Position numbers and translations under genes: made by a program
The notes under the pieces: generated by a model
Database searches by the model: none
What the model saw: the letters and a program-made list of their open reading frames with translations, nothing else
What the model was told of the DNA's origin: nothing
NCBI GenBank assembly: GCA_965237445.1
Contig: OZ250142.1
Span: 620,001-684,000, forward strand
Length of the DNA stretch: 64,000 nt
Reading direction: 5' to 3'
Source of the DNA: G963668185 sp965237445
GTDB lineage: Bacteria; Chloroflexota; Dehalococcoidia; Lucifugimonadales; G963668185
Shown here: piece after piece, positions 17,549 through 28,419 of the stretch
Layout: every line of letters begins with the position of its first letter
Position numbering within the stretch: position 1 is the first letter of the stretch

Positions 17549-19378
17549 CTATGCCTCGGCGGGCTCCAGGGGAGCCTCGATGGCAGCGTAGTTCATGCGG
17601 TACAGGTGGGCGTAGAGGCCATCCTGGGCAATGAGCGCGTCGTGATTGCCAACCTCTTCGACGCGGCCCTGGTTGAGCACGATGATCTTGTCTGCGCCGC
17701 GGATGGTCGACAGGCGGTGAGCTATCACGACGGCGGTTCGATCCATCAGCAACTGCTGCAGCGCGCGCTGAATCAGCATCTCCGTGTGGCTGTCGATGTT
17801 GGCGGTGGCCTCGTCCAAGACCAGGATTCGCGGGTCGGCAACGATCGCGCGGGCGAAGCTAATGAGCTGACGCTGGCCGACGCTGAGGTTCATTCCACGT
17901 TCCTGGAGGAAGGTCTCGTAGCCGTCTTCGAGTTCCATTATGAAGTCGTGAGCGCCGACTGCTGTGGCCGCCCGGACCATGTCATCGTCGGTGACGAAGT
18001 TCGCGTTGTTGTACTTGATGTTTTCGCTTACGGTACCGGAGAAGAGGAACGGCTCCTGTAGCACCATGCTAAGCCTGCTGGCCAGGGAGCTTCTCTCGAT
18101 GTCCCTCACGTCATTGCCGTCCACCAGCACCGCACCCTGTCCCTGCTGAACATCGTAGAAGCGCGACAGCAGGGAAACGAAGGTTGTCTTGCCTGCGCCC
18201 GTCGGCCCAACGATGGCTACCGTTTCGCCGGGCTGGATATGCACGTTAACGTCTTCCAGCACAGGCTCATCCGGCAGGTACCTGAAGCTGACATTTCTGA
18301 ACTCGATTTCTCCCCTAACCTCGGTCAGGCGAATCGGATTCGGCTTGTCTACGAGGTCGGACCGGGCGTCCAGCAGGTCAAAAATCCTGGTGCCCGAGGC
18401 CATGGCCCTCTGGAGCATGGTGTACTGCATGGTCATGTTCCGGATCGGGTCGAAGAAGCGCTGAACATAAAGGACGAAGGCGATCAGCACTCCGATCTCC
18501 AGGGCATCGGTAGTGATAAATCGGGCTCCGAAGTAGATGGCCAGGCCGACTGCCACAGCCGTGAGAATGTCCACAGCCGGCATGAGAGTGGCCGACATCT
18601 GGCTTGCCTCAAGCGCCGAATCGTGATGCGTCTTGTTCTTGCCGCTAAAAGTGACGAGGTTACTGTCCTGACGATTCATGCTCTGGACAACGCGCACGCC
18701 CTGAATGTTCTCGTTAAACGCAGCGTTGACAATGGAGATGGCCGTCCGCACACGCATGAATGCGCGGACCGCGAACGGCTGCCAAACAAACATAACCAAG
18801 ACGAGCGGAGGCAGGACACTCATGGTGATGAGGCCCAGCTTGAGATTCATTACCAGCAAGGCCACAACTATCCCGGCAAGTGTGAGCACGTCTCCGAGCG
18901 TCATGATGATGATCCACATGACCTCCTGGAGTTGAGCGACATCACCATGAACACGTGACATGACTCTGCCTATCTCGGTCCTGTCGTAGAACGACAGGGA
19001 TAGCTTCTGGCAGTGGGCGAACATGTCCCGTCGCAGGTTGTAGAGTATGCCCTCCCCGACCTTTGTCATAGCTACCTGCTGCGTATAGTTGGTGCCCCAA
19101 TTGAGGAAGGCGTTGCCGATAAGCAGACCGGCTATGAGTGTGAGTCCCCCGAAGTCGCCGGTGATGATGTAGTCGTCTATGCCGATCTTAAGCAAGTAAG
19201 GCACGGCCACCAAGGTGCCGCTGAAGACCAGCATCGCCACTAAAGACACGGCCATCAGGTACTTAAACGGCATGACGTACGGCATCACATTGCGAATTAC
19301 ACGCGGGTTGTAAACGGTGCCGAATACTTCTTCGTCCGGAAGGCCCCGGCGTGCGGAACCGAATCCCCACATCATCAT
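17549..19378 (-). CDS. ABC exporter half-transporter, permease fused to ATPase (second of a pair)
   Basis: A 609-residue type IV (exporter) half-transporter: six membrane helices in residues about 30-330, then an ATPase with Walker A GPTGAGKTT, signature LSVGQRQ, Walker B ILVLDEATANID and H-loop VIAHRLST. The signature has V in place of the usual G (LSGGQ). The Walker B glutamate is intact. Its start overlaps the stop of the partner gene by four bases, so the two half-transporters should form a heterodimer. The substrate (drug, lipid or peptide) cannot be told. Confidence 0.93.
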   Translation of the reverse strand: MMMWGFGSARRGLPDEEVFGTVYNPRVIRNVMPYVMPFKYLMAVSLVAMLVFSGTLVAVPYLLKIGIDDYIITGDFGGLTLIAGLLIGNAFLNWGTNYTQQVAMTKVGEGILYNLRRDMFAHCQKLSLSFYDRTEIGRVMSRVHGDVAQLQEVMWIIIMTLGDVLTLAGIVVALLVMNLKLGLITMSVLPPLVLVMFVWQPFAVRAFMRVRTAISIVNAAFNENIQGVRVVQSMNRQDSNLVTFSGKNKTHHDSALEASQMSATLMPAVDILTAVAVGLAIYFGARFITTDALEIGVLIAFVLYVQRFFDPIRNMTMQYTMLQRAMASGTRIFDLLDARSDLVDKPNPIRLTEVRGEIEFRNVSFRYLPDEPVLEDVNVHIQPGETVAIVGPTGAGKTTFVSLLSRFYDVQQGQGAVLVDGNDVRDIERSSLASRLSMVLQEPFLFSGTVSENIKYNNANFVTDDDMVRAATAVGAHDFIMELEDGYETFLQERGMNLSVGQRQLISFARAIVADPRILVLDEATANIDSHTEMLIQRALQQLLMDRTAVVIAHRLSTIRGADKIIVLNQGRVEEVGNHDALIAQDGLYAHLYRMNYAAIEAPLEPAEA

Positions 19379-21174
19379 GTTGCAGCAAACCTCCCGGGGC
19401 CGGGCGCGGAGACGTCCACCTCCAGCATCACTTCTTCCTGGGGCCTGAGCTGAAGGTCGTATATCTCCTTGTAGAGCCCGTCCAACGCAAGAAGCTCCCT
19501 GTGAGTACCCTGCTCGACGATCCGGCCGTTCTGGAGCACCACTATCTGGTCCGCCCTATGGACCGTGCTCAACCTGTGAGCGATGACAAAAGTGGTCCTG
19601 TTCCTCATGACCGACTCCATTGCCTGCCTAATGCGCTCCTCGGTCCTAGTGTCCACGCTCGATGTGGAGTCGTCGAGGATCAGAACCGGCGGATCGAGCA
19701 GAACGGCTCGGGCAATGGCGAGCCGCTGCCTTTGGCCACCGGAGAGCGTAGTGCCCCTCTCTCCAACAGCGGCCTCGTAGCCGTCGTGCTGCGACTCGAT
19801 AAACTCGTGAAGCTGGGCCACCTTCGCCGCCTGGACAATGAGGTCCATGTCCGCGTCTTCGCGGCCGTACGCGATGTTGTCTCTGATGCTGTCCGCAAAC
19901 AGAAAGACATCCTGTTGGACCATTCCGACGTTACGCCGCAACGAGGCGAGTGATACATCCTGAACATCCACTCCGTCCACAGTCACGCGCCCTTCCGTTG
20001 GGTCGTAGAACCTGGGAATCATGTTTACGATGCTGCTCTTGCCGCTACCCGGCGCTCCCAGAAGCGCAATCACCTTGCCGGGCGGCACATCAAGGCTGAT
20101 GTTGGTCAGCACGTTGCCGCCACCTTCGTAAGCGAACGAAACGTTCTCAAATCGCACGTGCCCTCTGGCGCGAGCCATTGGAAGGGCGTCTGTGCTGTCC
20201 TCCACGGGCGACTCGTAATCCAAGATTTCGAACAGGCGCTGTCCCGCCGACGTTGCTCGGGCGTAAGAGTTGACCATCCAGCCGATCATTCGCACTGGCA
20301 TCGACAGAATCTGCATGTAGAAGATGAACTGAGCGAGCTCTCCAGGAGTGAGGCGCCCATCGATCACCCGGCCGCCGCCAAACCAGAGAATCAAGCCCAG
20401 TGCGACCATGAAAGTAAACGACATGAAGGCCGTGTTTGCCGCCCGGATGCGTTCGGCTTTCACGGTCGTCTCCGCCACGTCACGGCTGTGCTTGTTGAAC
20501 TTGCGTTCCTCGTAGTCTTCTGAGGCGAACGATTTGACCACGCGAATACCGGTCAGGTTCTCCTGAAGGACCGTGTTCAACTCCGCCATCATTTCCTGGA
20601 CGAGCAGCCACAGCCGACGCATGTGCAGGCGAACGATGGCCGACTGGAGCATCACGATAGGCATAAACCCGAGACTGATCAGCCCCAACTGCCAGTCCAT
20701 GCGCAGGAGCAACACCGCGACCACAATGAACAGAATGAAGAAGTACGGGGTGCGCATGACTCCCATGTTGATGAACATGCGGATGTTCTCCACGTCCGTT
20801 ATCGCTCGCGACATCAGGTTGCCGGTGTGATAACGGTCGTGAAAGCCGAAGCTCAGATGCTGGACCTTGTCGTAAAAGGCGTTACGGATATCTTGCGAAA
20901 CGTCCTGACTTAGCGCCTCTCCGAGGTACTGCTGGAAGTAAGCAAAGATCCCGCGAATGACGCTGATGCCCAAGATCAGCATAACTGTGGTGGTGATCGC
21001 TCCGGCGGAAAGTGTACCTACCTGCAGCGCCTCGTCCACCTGGTCGATCGCCCTGCCGAACAGGCGGGGGAGATATAGATAGGACAAAGAGGCTCCGGCA
21101 AGAGCCACGTATGAGATCGTCAAACGCCACTTGTGGCGCAGGACTATAGCCAGGATTCGGAAGATTATCTGCAT
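19375..21174 (-). CDS. ABC exporter half-transporter, permease fused to ATPase (first of a pair)
   Basis: A 599-residue half-transporter with six membrane helices and an ATPase with Walker A GAPGSGKSS, signature LSGGQRQ, Walker B VLILDDSTSSVD and H-loop FVIAHRLST. The catalytic glutamate after Walker B is aspartate here (LDDS). Together with the partner gene, which keeps Glu, this is the pattern of heterodimeric exporters such as TM287/288 and BmrCD with one degenerate ATP site. Confidence 0.93.
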   Translation of the reverse strand: MQIIFRILAIVLRHKWRLTISYVALAGASLSYLYLPRLFGRAIDQVDEALQVGTLSAGAITTTVMLILGISVIRGIFAYFQQYLGEALSQDVSQDIRNAFYDKVQHLSFGFHDRYHTGNLMSRAITDVENIRMFINMGVMRTPYFFILFIVVAVLLLRMDWQLGLISLGFMPIVMLQSAIVRLHMRRLWLLVQEMMAELNTVLQENLTGIRVVKSFASEDYEERKFNKHSRDVAETTVKAERIRAANTAFMSFTFMVALGLILWFGGGRVIDGRLTPGELAQFIFYMQILSMPVRMIGWMVNSYARATSAGQRLFEILDYESPVEDSTDALPMARARGHVRFENVSFAYEGGGNVLTNISLDVPPGKVIALLGAPGSGKSSIVNMIPRFYDPTEGRVTVDGVDVQDVSLASLRRNVGMVQQDVFLFADSIRDNIAYGREDADMDLIVQAAKVAQLHEFIESQHDGYEAAVGERGTTLSGGQRQRLAIARAVLLDPPVLILDDSTSSVDTRTEERIRQAMESVMRNRTTFVIAHRLSTVHRADQIVVLQNGRIVEQGTHRELLALDGLYKEIYDLQLRPQEEVMLEVDVSAPGPGRFAAT

Positions 21175-21379
21175 CTACCGGCGGTGGGCGGACCTCCTGA
21201 GGGAGTTTGCGCGGGGCGAAATACGCGCGCCGTTGCCATAAAACGCAATGATGCTACTACCGATATGAAAGGGCCCGCAAGGTTTTTGCGTCCTTGGCAA
21301 CTTGTGCCAGAGTCATGGCGAGGCGCTACATGAACTTTCGACGAAGGCAAACGCGACCAGGCGCGATGCTCTTGGTCCC

Positions 21380-22584
<1,205 letters not shown>

Positions 22585-22767
22585 TAGACTATTCCTGCCA
22601 AGAAAGCAACTACCATATGATTTAGGGTCTTGATATGGGAATTAGGGACTGTCCATGTAGCAGCAGGAGTTGTTGTGGGGGTTCTGAGCACTTTAGATTG
22701 GTCCCTCAGCAGCCTGCTTAGGCCGTAACAGCTCGACTTGATAGAATCGAGTTGAGGCTAATCCTCG

Positions 22768-23490
22768 ATGAACACACACGCGATCAATGGGACCTCTGTT
22801 TCGAAGTGCACGGCCGTGTACATCGGAATGATGGAGTACAACAAGTCCCTGGCGCTACAGCGGCGACTGGCGAAAGAGATCGTGGACGGTGCCAGAGCGA
22901 ATACGCTGATGTTAGTGGAGCACCCTCACGTCTACACGCTGGGCCGGCGGGCATCGCCGTCCGAGGCGAGCATCCGTGAACGCCCGCACCCTTACGCCTC
23001 AGTACCGGTGCTAAGCGTCGACCGTGGAGGTCAGGCTACCTACCACGGACCGGGACAGATCGTCTGCTACCCGATTGTCAGGCTCAGGCCAACCTTCGAC
23101 GGGCCGCTGGCCTTCGTACGCGCACTGGAGGCCGGGGTTGCCGCAACGCTAGCCTCGTTCGGAATCACCGCTTCACAAGAGCCAAGGCCTACAGGCGTAT
23201 GGACGGGCGGTGCCAAGATCGCGGCGATTGGGCTGAGGGTGAGCCGAGGCGTGACGACACATGGCGTAGCGTTGAACGTGGAGCCTGACCTCTCTTACTT
23301 CGATCACATCGTGCAGTGCGGGGACCCCAACGCGCAGGCAACGTCCATGTCGGCGGAGTTGGGACGGCCCGTGTCCGTCGCAGATGTCGTCAGACCGCTC
23401 GCGGAAGCTCTGGCCGCGGCATTCGGCTGGCGGCTGACGTGGGAGAGCAGCGAGCTTCAGCATACCGCCGGAGCGTCTGTTTCCCCTTGA
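22768..23490 (+). CDS. lipB: Octanoyl-[acyl-carrier-protein]:protein N-octanoyltransferase
   Basis: LipB moves octanoyl from acyl carrier protein to lipoyl domains. The 240-residue protein shows LMLVEHPHVYTLGRR, VDRGGQATYHGPGQIVCYPI, the conserved lysine in TGGAKIAAIG and the catalytic cysteine in HIVQCGDP. Its likely client in this window is the E2 lipoyl domain encoded at 26.1-27.3 kb. The stop overlaps the start of the following acetyltransferase gene, so the two are coupled. Confidence 0.95.
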   Translation: MNTHAINGTSVSKCTAVYIGMMEYNKSLALQRRLAKEIVDGARANTLMLVEHPHVYTLGRRASPSEASIRERPHPYASVPVLSVDRGGQATYHGPGQIVCYPIVRLRPTFDGPLAFVRALEAGVAATLASFGITASQEPRPTGVWTGGAKIAAIGLRVSRGVTTHGVALNVEPDLSYFDHIVQCGDPNAQATSMSAELGRPVSVADVVRPLAEALAAAFGWRLTWESSELQHTAGASVSP

Positions 23491-24182
23491 AGGCACAATC
23501 CAAACGGCGCGCCGACGTCCGAGAAACACGATTTGCAGTTCGGCCGCTGGAAGAGCGAGATATCCCCCAGTGCGAGGAGATCGAGCGAGAGGTCTTCCCG
23601 ACGACGTTCCCGAAAACCTCGTTCCGGAGCGAGTACAGGCGTCCGATTTCAAGCTATCTGGTGGTCTCCGAGGCGTCTCGCACTAAGAACAGCCCCATCG
23701 ATGCCGCCTCCGCCTCTGAAGACGGCGGCCTTATGGAGATTGTCGCGGACAAAGGCCGACGACTGTTTCGCGGCTTCGTGGAGCAGTACCGCGATGCTCC
23801 CACTCAACTCCTCGCCGGCATGCTCGGGATCTGGTACATGGCCGACGACGCGCACATCGTCACGGTTGCAGTCCGCGAGAGATTCAGAGGTATGGGAGTG
23901 GGAGAATTGCTCCTTATCGAGGCCCTAAGACAGGCGTCAGCCAAGTGCGAAGGTGCGGCTACGCTGGAAGTACGCGTCTCCAACGAGATTGCTAAGAACC
24001 TGTACGCGAAGTACGGATTTGCGACCCAGGGCATCCGCAAGGGGTACTACTCGGACAACCGCGAGGACGCCACGATAATGACCACCGATCGGCTGAGGAG
24101 CGAATCCTACCAGGAACGGCTCCGAGAGCTTGCGGAGGCCCACCAGCGGCGATGGGCTTGGTTTGGACACCAGACAGCGTAG
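23487..24182 (+). CDS. GNAT family N-acetyltransferase, RimI-like
   Basis: A GNAT acetyltransferase of about 231 residues from a TTG at 23487 that overlaps the lipB stop (TTGA). It has VRPLEERDIPQCEEIEREVFP at the N-terminus, a long insert between strands (about residues 50-100), the acetyl-CoA motif VAVRERFRGMGVGELLL and the RimI-like NLYAKYGFATQGIRKGYYSDNREDATIM. RimI acetylates ribosomal protein bS18; whether this longer relative does so is not clear. A frame open further upstream is a lipB shadow. Confidence 0.8.
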   Translation: MKAQSKRRADVRETRFAVRPLEERDIPQCEEIEREVFPTTFPKTSFRSEYRRPISSYLVVSEASRTKNSPIDAASASEDGGLMEIVADKGRRLFRGFVEQYRDAPTQLLAGMLGIWYMADDAHIVTVAVRERFRGMGVGELLLIEALRQASAKCEGAATLEVRVSNEIAKNLYAKYGFATQGIRKGYYSDNREDATIMTTDRLRSESYQERLRELAEAHQRRWAWFGHQTA

Positions 24183-24294
24183 GTCCAGCCAGTAACGAGA
24201 CTAAGAGCAAGCCGGCCCGGCAACCTCAGCCCCAGGGCACGGATCTGACCGGGGGCCTGTATTGGTAAGAGCCGCGCGCGCGCCGATGCGTAAG

Positions 24295-24882
24295 CTACAG
24301 CTTGACCAGAATCACCTCTGAAGCGATTAGCGCCCCAATCAGCGCTACTCCGCTCCCCCCTACCAGCATAGACCAGCCGACAACCGCCTGGAGAATCCGA
24401 AAGCGGAGTGCCTGGTAGACAAAGACGAGGCAGCCCAAGAGTGCGAGGACAAGCATGGAAAGCCAAAGCCCGATCCAGACGGCCTCACCGTACCTGTCTC
24501 TCAACTCAATTATGTAGTAGATGAAGGCGACAAGCGTAACGCCCGTAACAACGGCCGTGTACAGGCCCACTGCCCGATCGTCAACGTCGAAGAGCATGTT
24601 TACGGCGACCGCCACCGCGTAGATTCCCCAGACCACGATTACCGCGTTCATCAGGTTGTTGGCCGCCGTGACCGCAAGGGGATGAATGAGGGCATCGCCT
24701 GCGCCATCCGTGGTGAGCAGCGAGGGAAGAAATGCGCCGTCGAAGGCCACGACCGCCAGAGCCATCAATCCCAGGAGCCCTACGATCGCTCCCAAAGACC
24801 TTCTGTCCGCACCGGTATCCAATACATGCCACGATTGACAGAAGAGGACGGCACCAATCAAGACCAAGACTGTTGATTCCAT
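24295..24882 (-). CDS. Integral membrane protein of unknown function
   Basis: A 195-residue protein with about six hydrophobic helices (starting MESTVLVLIGAVLFC) and few charged residues, ending in a short ILVKL tail. I recognise no family. The ATG at 24882 follows AAGGAG. It is flanked by the convergent acetyltransferase gene and, on the same strand, the aldo/keto reductase about 70 bases upstream, with which it could be cotranscribed. Confidence 0.75.
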   Translation of the reverse strand: MESTVLVLIGAVLFCQSWHVLDTGADRRSLGAIVGLLGLMALAVVAFDGAFLPSLLTTDGAGDALIHPLAVTAANNLMNAVIVVWGIYAVAVAVNMLFDVDDRAVGLYTAVVTGVTLVAFIYYIIELRDRYGEAVWIGLWLSMLVLALLGCLVFVYQALRFRILQAVVGWSMLVGGSGVALIGALIASEVILVKL

Positions 24883-24953
24883 TTCAACTCCTTGCGTTGA
24901 ATGGCAGTGAGGGCCCTGGCTGCCAGCCCCGTAGCCCGCTGCCCTACCCTACT

Positions 24954-25901
24954 TTATGCAGGTCCCAACTCGTCGAGCAGACCAAGTATATCCTGCGGCA
25001 GATCGAGTTCCGTTGCCCGCGCGTTCTCGGCTATCTGCGCCGGCCGACTCGACCCAGCGATGACAGACGTGACCGGGAGCTTCGATAGCACCCACGCCAG
25101 GACAAGCGCAGATGGAGACTGATCTGCCTGCATGGCAATGGCGTTCAGGCGTCCAGCCATATTGAGGTGGTCTCGATTCCAGTACAGCCGCCTCGCAGTG
25201 TTTGAATGCCTTGCGCTCATATGCGTTTCAGGAGGTGGCGAACCGTCTACAGAGTAGCCGCCAGTGAGCACGCCGCCCATCAAGACCTGGTATGGAAGCA
25301 CGCCCACGTTCTGGTCCTTACAGAGCGGAAACAACTCCCGTTCCGGGTCCCTAACGGTGAAATTGTACGCGGGTTGAACCGACTCGAACCGCTCCAGACC
25401 CATGCGGTCGCTCGTCCACAGGGCCTTGCAGAGCTGCCACGCCGCGTAGTTCGAGCACCCCAAGTACCGAATCTTGCCTTCGCGCACATGCCGGTCGAGC
25501 GTAGATATGGTCTCTTCCAGCGGCGTCCCGGAGTCCCACTGGTGCACCTGGTAAAGGTCGATATAGCCGGTGTTGAGCCGGCGGAGGCTGTCTTCAATGG
25601 CCCTGGTCAAGTGCCTCCGTGAAGCGCCAACATCGTTGACTCCCGGTCCCATCCTCATGCCGCCCTTGGTGGCAATGACAACATCGTGCCTGCGCCCTGC
25701 CGTCGCCTTGCCCACGGCCACTTCAGACAAGCCGTCATGGTACATGTCGGCCGTATCGATGAAGTTCACACCTGCGTCGAAAGCGGCGGCAAAGACTGCC
25801 GCGGCGCGCTCATCGTCCACATAGCCCGCGCCAAACATGTTCGTGCCGAGGCAGAGCCGGGACACCTCCAGGCCCGTTCTGCCGAGCCTAGCGTACTTCA
25901 C
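24954..25901 (-). CDS. Aldo/keto reductase
   Basis: A 315-residue NADPH-dependent oxidoreductase of the AKR superfamily (YghZ/Gpr-like group). The catalytic tetrad is visible as FIDTADMYHDG (Asp and Tyr), VIATKGG (Lys) and LYQVHQWD (His). The C-terminal cofactor segment VIAGSSRPAQIAENARA is also present. The substrate is unknown. Intergenic repeats lie between it and the E2 gene upstream. Confidence 0.9.
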   Translation of the reverse strand: MKYARLGRTGLEVSRLCLGTNMFGAGYVDDERAAAVFAAAFDAGVNFIDTADMYHDGLSEVAVGKATAGRRHDVVIATKGGMRMGPGVNDVGASRRHLTRAIEDSLRRLNTGYIDLYQVHQWDSGTPLEETISTLDRHVREGKIRYLGCSNYAAWQLCKALWTSDRMGLERFESVQPAYNFTVRDPERELFPLCKDQNVGVLPYQVLMGGVLTGGYSVDGSPPPETHMSARHSNTARRLYWNRDHLNMAGRLNAIAMQADQSPSALVLAWVLSKLPVTSVIAGSSRPAQIAENARATELDLPQDILGLLDELGPA

Positions 25902-25950
25902 GGTCCTGCGTCCCGAAACCTCTGCTCAAACATATCGTGCAGTTCGGATT

Positions 25951-25988
25951 ACCCCATCCCAGCCTACCCAACCAGACTGGGGAAGGGG
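25951..25988. repeat. Dispersed 38-base repeat, copy B
   Basis: The second copy of the unit at 10898-10935, with three mismatches. It lies between the aldo/keto reductase and E2 genes. Confidence 0.8.
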
Positions 25989-26003
25989 TCAAAGAAATCC
26001 TTC

Positions 26004-26042
26004 GACTAACCTTGGCGACTAACCCTGGCGACTGGCCCTGGC
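26004..26042. repeat. Three tandem 13-base repeats
   Basis: gactaaccttggc, gactaaccctggc and gactggccctggc follow each other directly, 15 bases after the dispersed repeat. No gene function is seen in the 177-base gap. Confidence 0.7.
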
Positions 26043-26078
26043 TAAAGCAATGCAAGGGTCTCCCGTCCTGACAGGCCT

Positions 26079-27260
26079 TTACGAGAACAGCCTGGATGGC
26101 CGTTCCACGTAGCTCTGAAGGCGACGCAGGAATGCTGCGGCCACGGCGCCGTCCACGACCTGGTGGTCCACGGTCAGGCTGAGAGTGCACATCTCCCGGA
26201 CCACGATTTCACCTCCGCGCACGACGGGCTTGTCGATCGAGCGCCCGACACCCAGGAGCCCGTTCTGCCCGGAGCTAAGGATTGGAGTGAAGCCGTCCAC
26301 GCTCCCGAGAACGCTGATCGTGAATGTTGCGCCCGCAAGATCGTTCGCGTGCATCTTGCCGCCGGTGGCCCTTGCCGAAAGGTCCTGTACTTCCTGGGCG
26401 ATCTGTGCGATAGCCTTATCCTGGACATCGTGTACCACCGGAGTCAGAAGCCCTTCGTCCAGTGCTACCGCGAACCCGATGTTTACGCTATCGAAGTGCA
26501 GTATCTCGCCATTCAACAGGACAGTGTTGACCTGAGGCGTCCAGCGGAAGGCTTCGGCACAGGCTTTCATCAGAACGTGTCCGAGGCCGATTGTGAGCGA
26601 GCCTCCGGAAGCTTCCCTCCGCAGCCTCTGTGCCTCAGTGACGTCGACCTCAAGGAAGAAAGTGAGCTGCGCAGTTGACGTGATGCTGTGCAGCATGTGG
26701 CTTGCCACCGCTTTGCGTATGCCCGCTAGCGGCTCCGTTCGGGCTTGCTCGATGGGGCGCGGCTGCGACCTCCGGTCCGCGTACGCCTGCACGTCCGCCT
26801 CCACCACACGGCCGCGAGGACCCGAGGCGGTCACGGAGGCAATGTCGATGCCGAGTTCCCTTGCCAAGCGTCGCGCGCCGGGCGTGGAGGGAGTGACGTC
26901 GCCGGTCTCAGACCTAGCAGAGTGCCTTGCCGGCGTGGTTTCGGTTGGGGCCGGCGGAGTAGATTCCATTGCCGCCGGTTGGGGCGCCTCCGGCGCCTGT
27001 TCGCGAACATCCGGCGGCGACTCCCCAGCTTCGAGCAAGTATCCGAGAACACCATCCACGGCGACGATAGCGCCTTCGGAAACCATTGTGTGAAGCGTTC
27101 CCGCGCCGGTGGCTTCCAGCTGGTAGTTGATCTTCTCGGTCTCGATCTCGGCGACGGGCTCACCCATCTCGACGAAATCGCCGGAGGATTTCAGCCATCG
27201 ATTGACGGCACCGTCCACCATCAGCATCCCCAGCTTGGGCATCACAATTGGAGTTGCCAT
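26079..27260 (-). CDS. 2-oxo acid dehydrogenase E2 component (dihydrolipoamide acyltransferase)
   Basis: A 393-residue E2 from the ATG at 27260. Residues 1-80 are a lipoyl domain with Lys43 in EIETEKINYQ, followed by a Pro/Thr/Ala linker, an E1/E3-binding domain near residues 122-158 (TPGARRLARELGID...GRVVEADV) and a catalytic domain with the active-site DHQVVDGAVAAAFL. It passes acyl groups from E1 to CoA. It is 34 bases after E1-beta. A longer frame to 27326 overlaps E1-beta and is unlikely. An E3 gene is not in the window. Confidence 0.93.
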   Translation of the reverse strand: MATPIVMPKLGMLMVDGAVNRWLKSSGDFVEMGEPVAEIETEKINYQLEATGAGTLHTMVSEGAIVAVDGVLGYLLEAGESPPDVREQAPEAPQPAAMESTPPAPTETTPARHSARSETGDVTPSTPGARRLARELGIDIASVTASGPRGRVVEADVQAYADRRSQPRPIEQARTEPLAGIRKAVASHMLHSITSTAQLTFFLEVDVTEAQRLRREASGGSLTIGLGHVLMKACAEAFRWTPQVNTVLLNGEILHFDSVNIGFAVALDEGLLTPVVHDVQDKAIAQIAQEVQDLSARATGGKMHANDLAGATFTISVLGSVDGFTPILSSGQNGLLGVGRSIDKPVVRGGEIVVREMCTLSLTVDHQVVDGAVAAAFLRRLQSYVERPSRLFS

Positions 27261-27294
27261 AACCTCACGATCCCCCAGGAGCGTCTGCCATTCC

Positions 27295-28323
27295 TCACTC
27301 CAGGACCGATACCGCCGCCTCAACAACCCTGTCCTTGTTTGGCAGGAACAACTCTTCGAGCGGCATGCTGTATGGGACCAGAGTGTGCGGCGGAGTGACG
27401 CGCACCGGCGGCGCGTCCAGGTAATCGAAGGCCTGCTCGGCCACGAGCGCCGAGATGTCCGAGGCCACGCTGCACCGGGGGTAGTCCTCGTCGACGATCA
27501 CCACGCGGCGGGTCTTCTTCACGGACTCCAGCACCGTCTCCTCGTCCAGTGGCGATACAGAGAGCAGGTCGACAACCTCGGCCGAGTGGCCCTGCTGCGC
27601 AAGCACCTCCGCCGCCTGCCTACAAACGACCGTTGTGTACCCGATCCCTACCAGCGTCACGTCCGAGCCCTCTCGCTCTATGGACGCTCGGCCGATCGGG
27701 ACCTCGTACGCGTCCTCCGGCACGTGACGGTCGCCGCGCATGGCCATGAGCAGCTTGTGATTGAAGACCATCACAGGATCGTCCGACCTTATGGCCGAGA
27801 GGTAGAGGCCCTTCGCCGAGTACGGATTGGATGGAACGACGCACTTGAGGCCCGGAAAGTGGGAGAAGACCGAGTAGAGCGTTTCGGAGTGCTGCGCTGC
27901 GGAGCTAGAGCCAGCCCCGATATTCGTCATGATCGTCAGGGGCATCTGGACTTTCCCGCCGAACATGTAGCGCATCTTGGAGGCGTTGTTGATGATCTGG
28001 TCTCCGCATACGCCGAAGAAGCCGACGAACATCATGTCTACCACCGGCCGCAGCCCGGTTGCCGCCGCGCCGACGCCCGCGCCTATGAACCCGGCCTCAG
28101 AGATCGGAGTGTCGCGGACTCGTTCGGGGCCGAACTTGCCGATGAGACCGCGCGTGATCTTCATCGGCCCGCCCCAAGCGTCTTCCATGCCGGGACGGCC
28201 CGGAGCACCGGCGATGTCCTCTCCCATTACGATGACGGAGGAGTCGCGCTCCATCTCCTGGTGCAGCGCCTCGTTTATTGCCTGCGTGTAGGTCAGGTGT
28301 CTGTCAGTTTGCGTCACTGTCAT
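27295..28323 (-). CDS. 2-oxo acid dehydrogenase E1 component, beta subunit
   Basis: A 342-residue transketolase-like E1-beta of the pyruvate/acetoin dehydrogenase group, starting LTYTQAINEALHQEMERD and VIVMGEDIAG. It contains RVRDTPISEAGFIGAGVGAA and the C-terminal PPHTLVPYS...LPNKDRVVEA. With the alpha subunit it decarboxylates a 2-oxo acid using thiamine diphosphate; pyruvate, acetoin or a branched-chain acid are all possible. The alpha gene is 0.9 kb upstream, separated by an unrelated phospholipase-D-like gene. Confidence 0.93.
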   Translation of the reverse strand: MTVTQTDRHLTYTQAINEALHQEMERDSSVIVMGEDIAGAPGRPGMEDAWGGPMKITRGLIGKFGPERVRDTPISEAGFIGAGVGAAATGLRPVVDMMFVGFFGVCGDQIINNASKMRYMFGGKVQMPLTIMTNIGAGSSSAAQHSETLYSVFSHFPGLKCVVPSNPYSAKGLYLSAIRSDDPVMVFNHKLLMAMRGDRHVPEDAYEVPIGRASIEREGSDVTLVGIGYTTVVCRQAAEVLAQQGHSAEVVDLLSVSPLDEETVLESVKKTRRVVIVDEDYPRCSVASDISALVAEQAFDYLDAPPVRVTPPHTLVPYSMPLEELFLPNKDRVVEAAVSVLE

Positions 28324-28419
28324 TGGCTCTCTCCGTTCTTATGTACAACGGCTGCACTTGCAGATTCCGGAACACAGCCGACGGACAGCCAGACTGGAAT
28401 TGATCGGTAACAACTTCCT

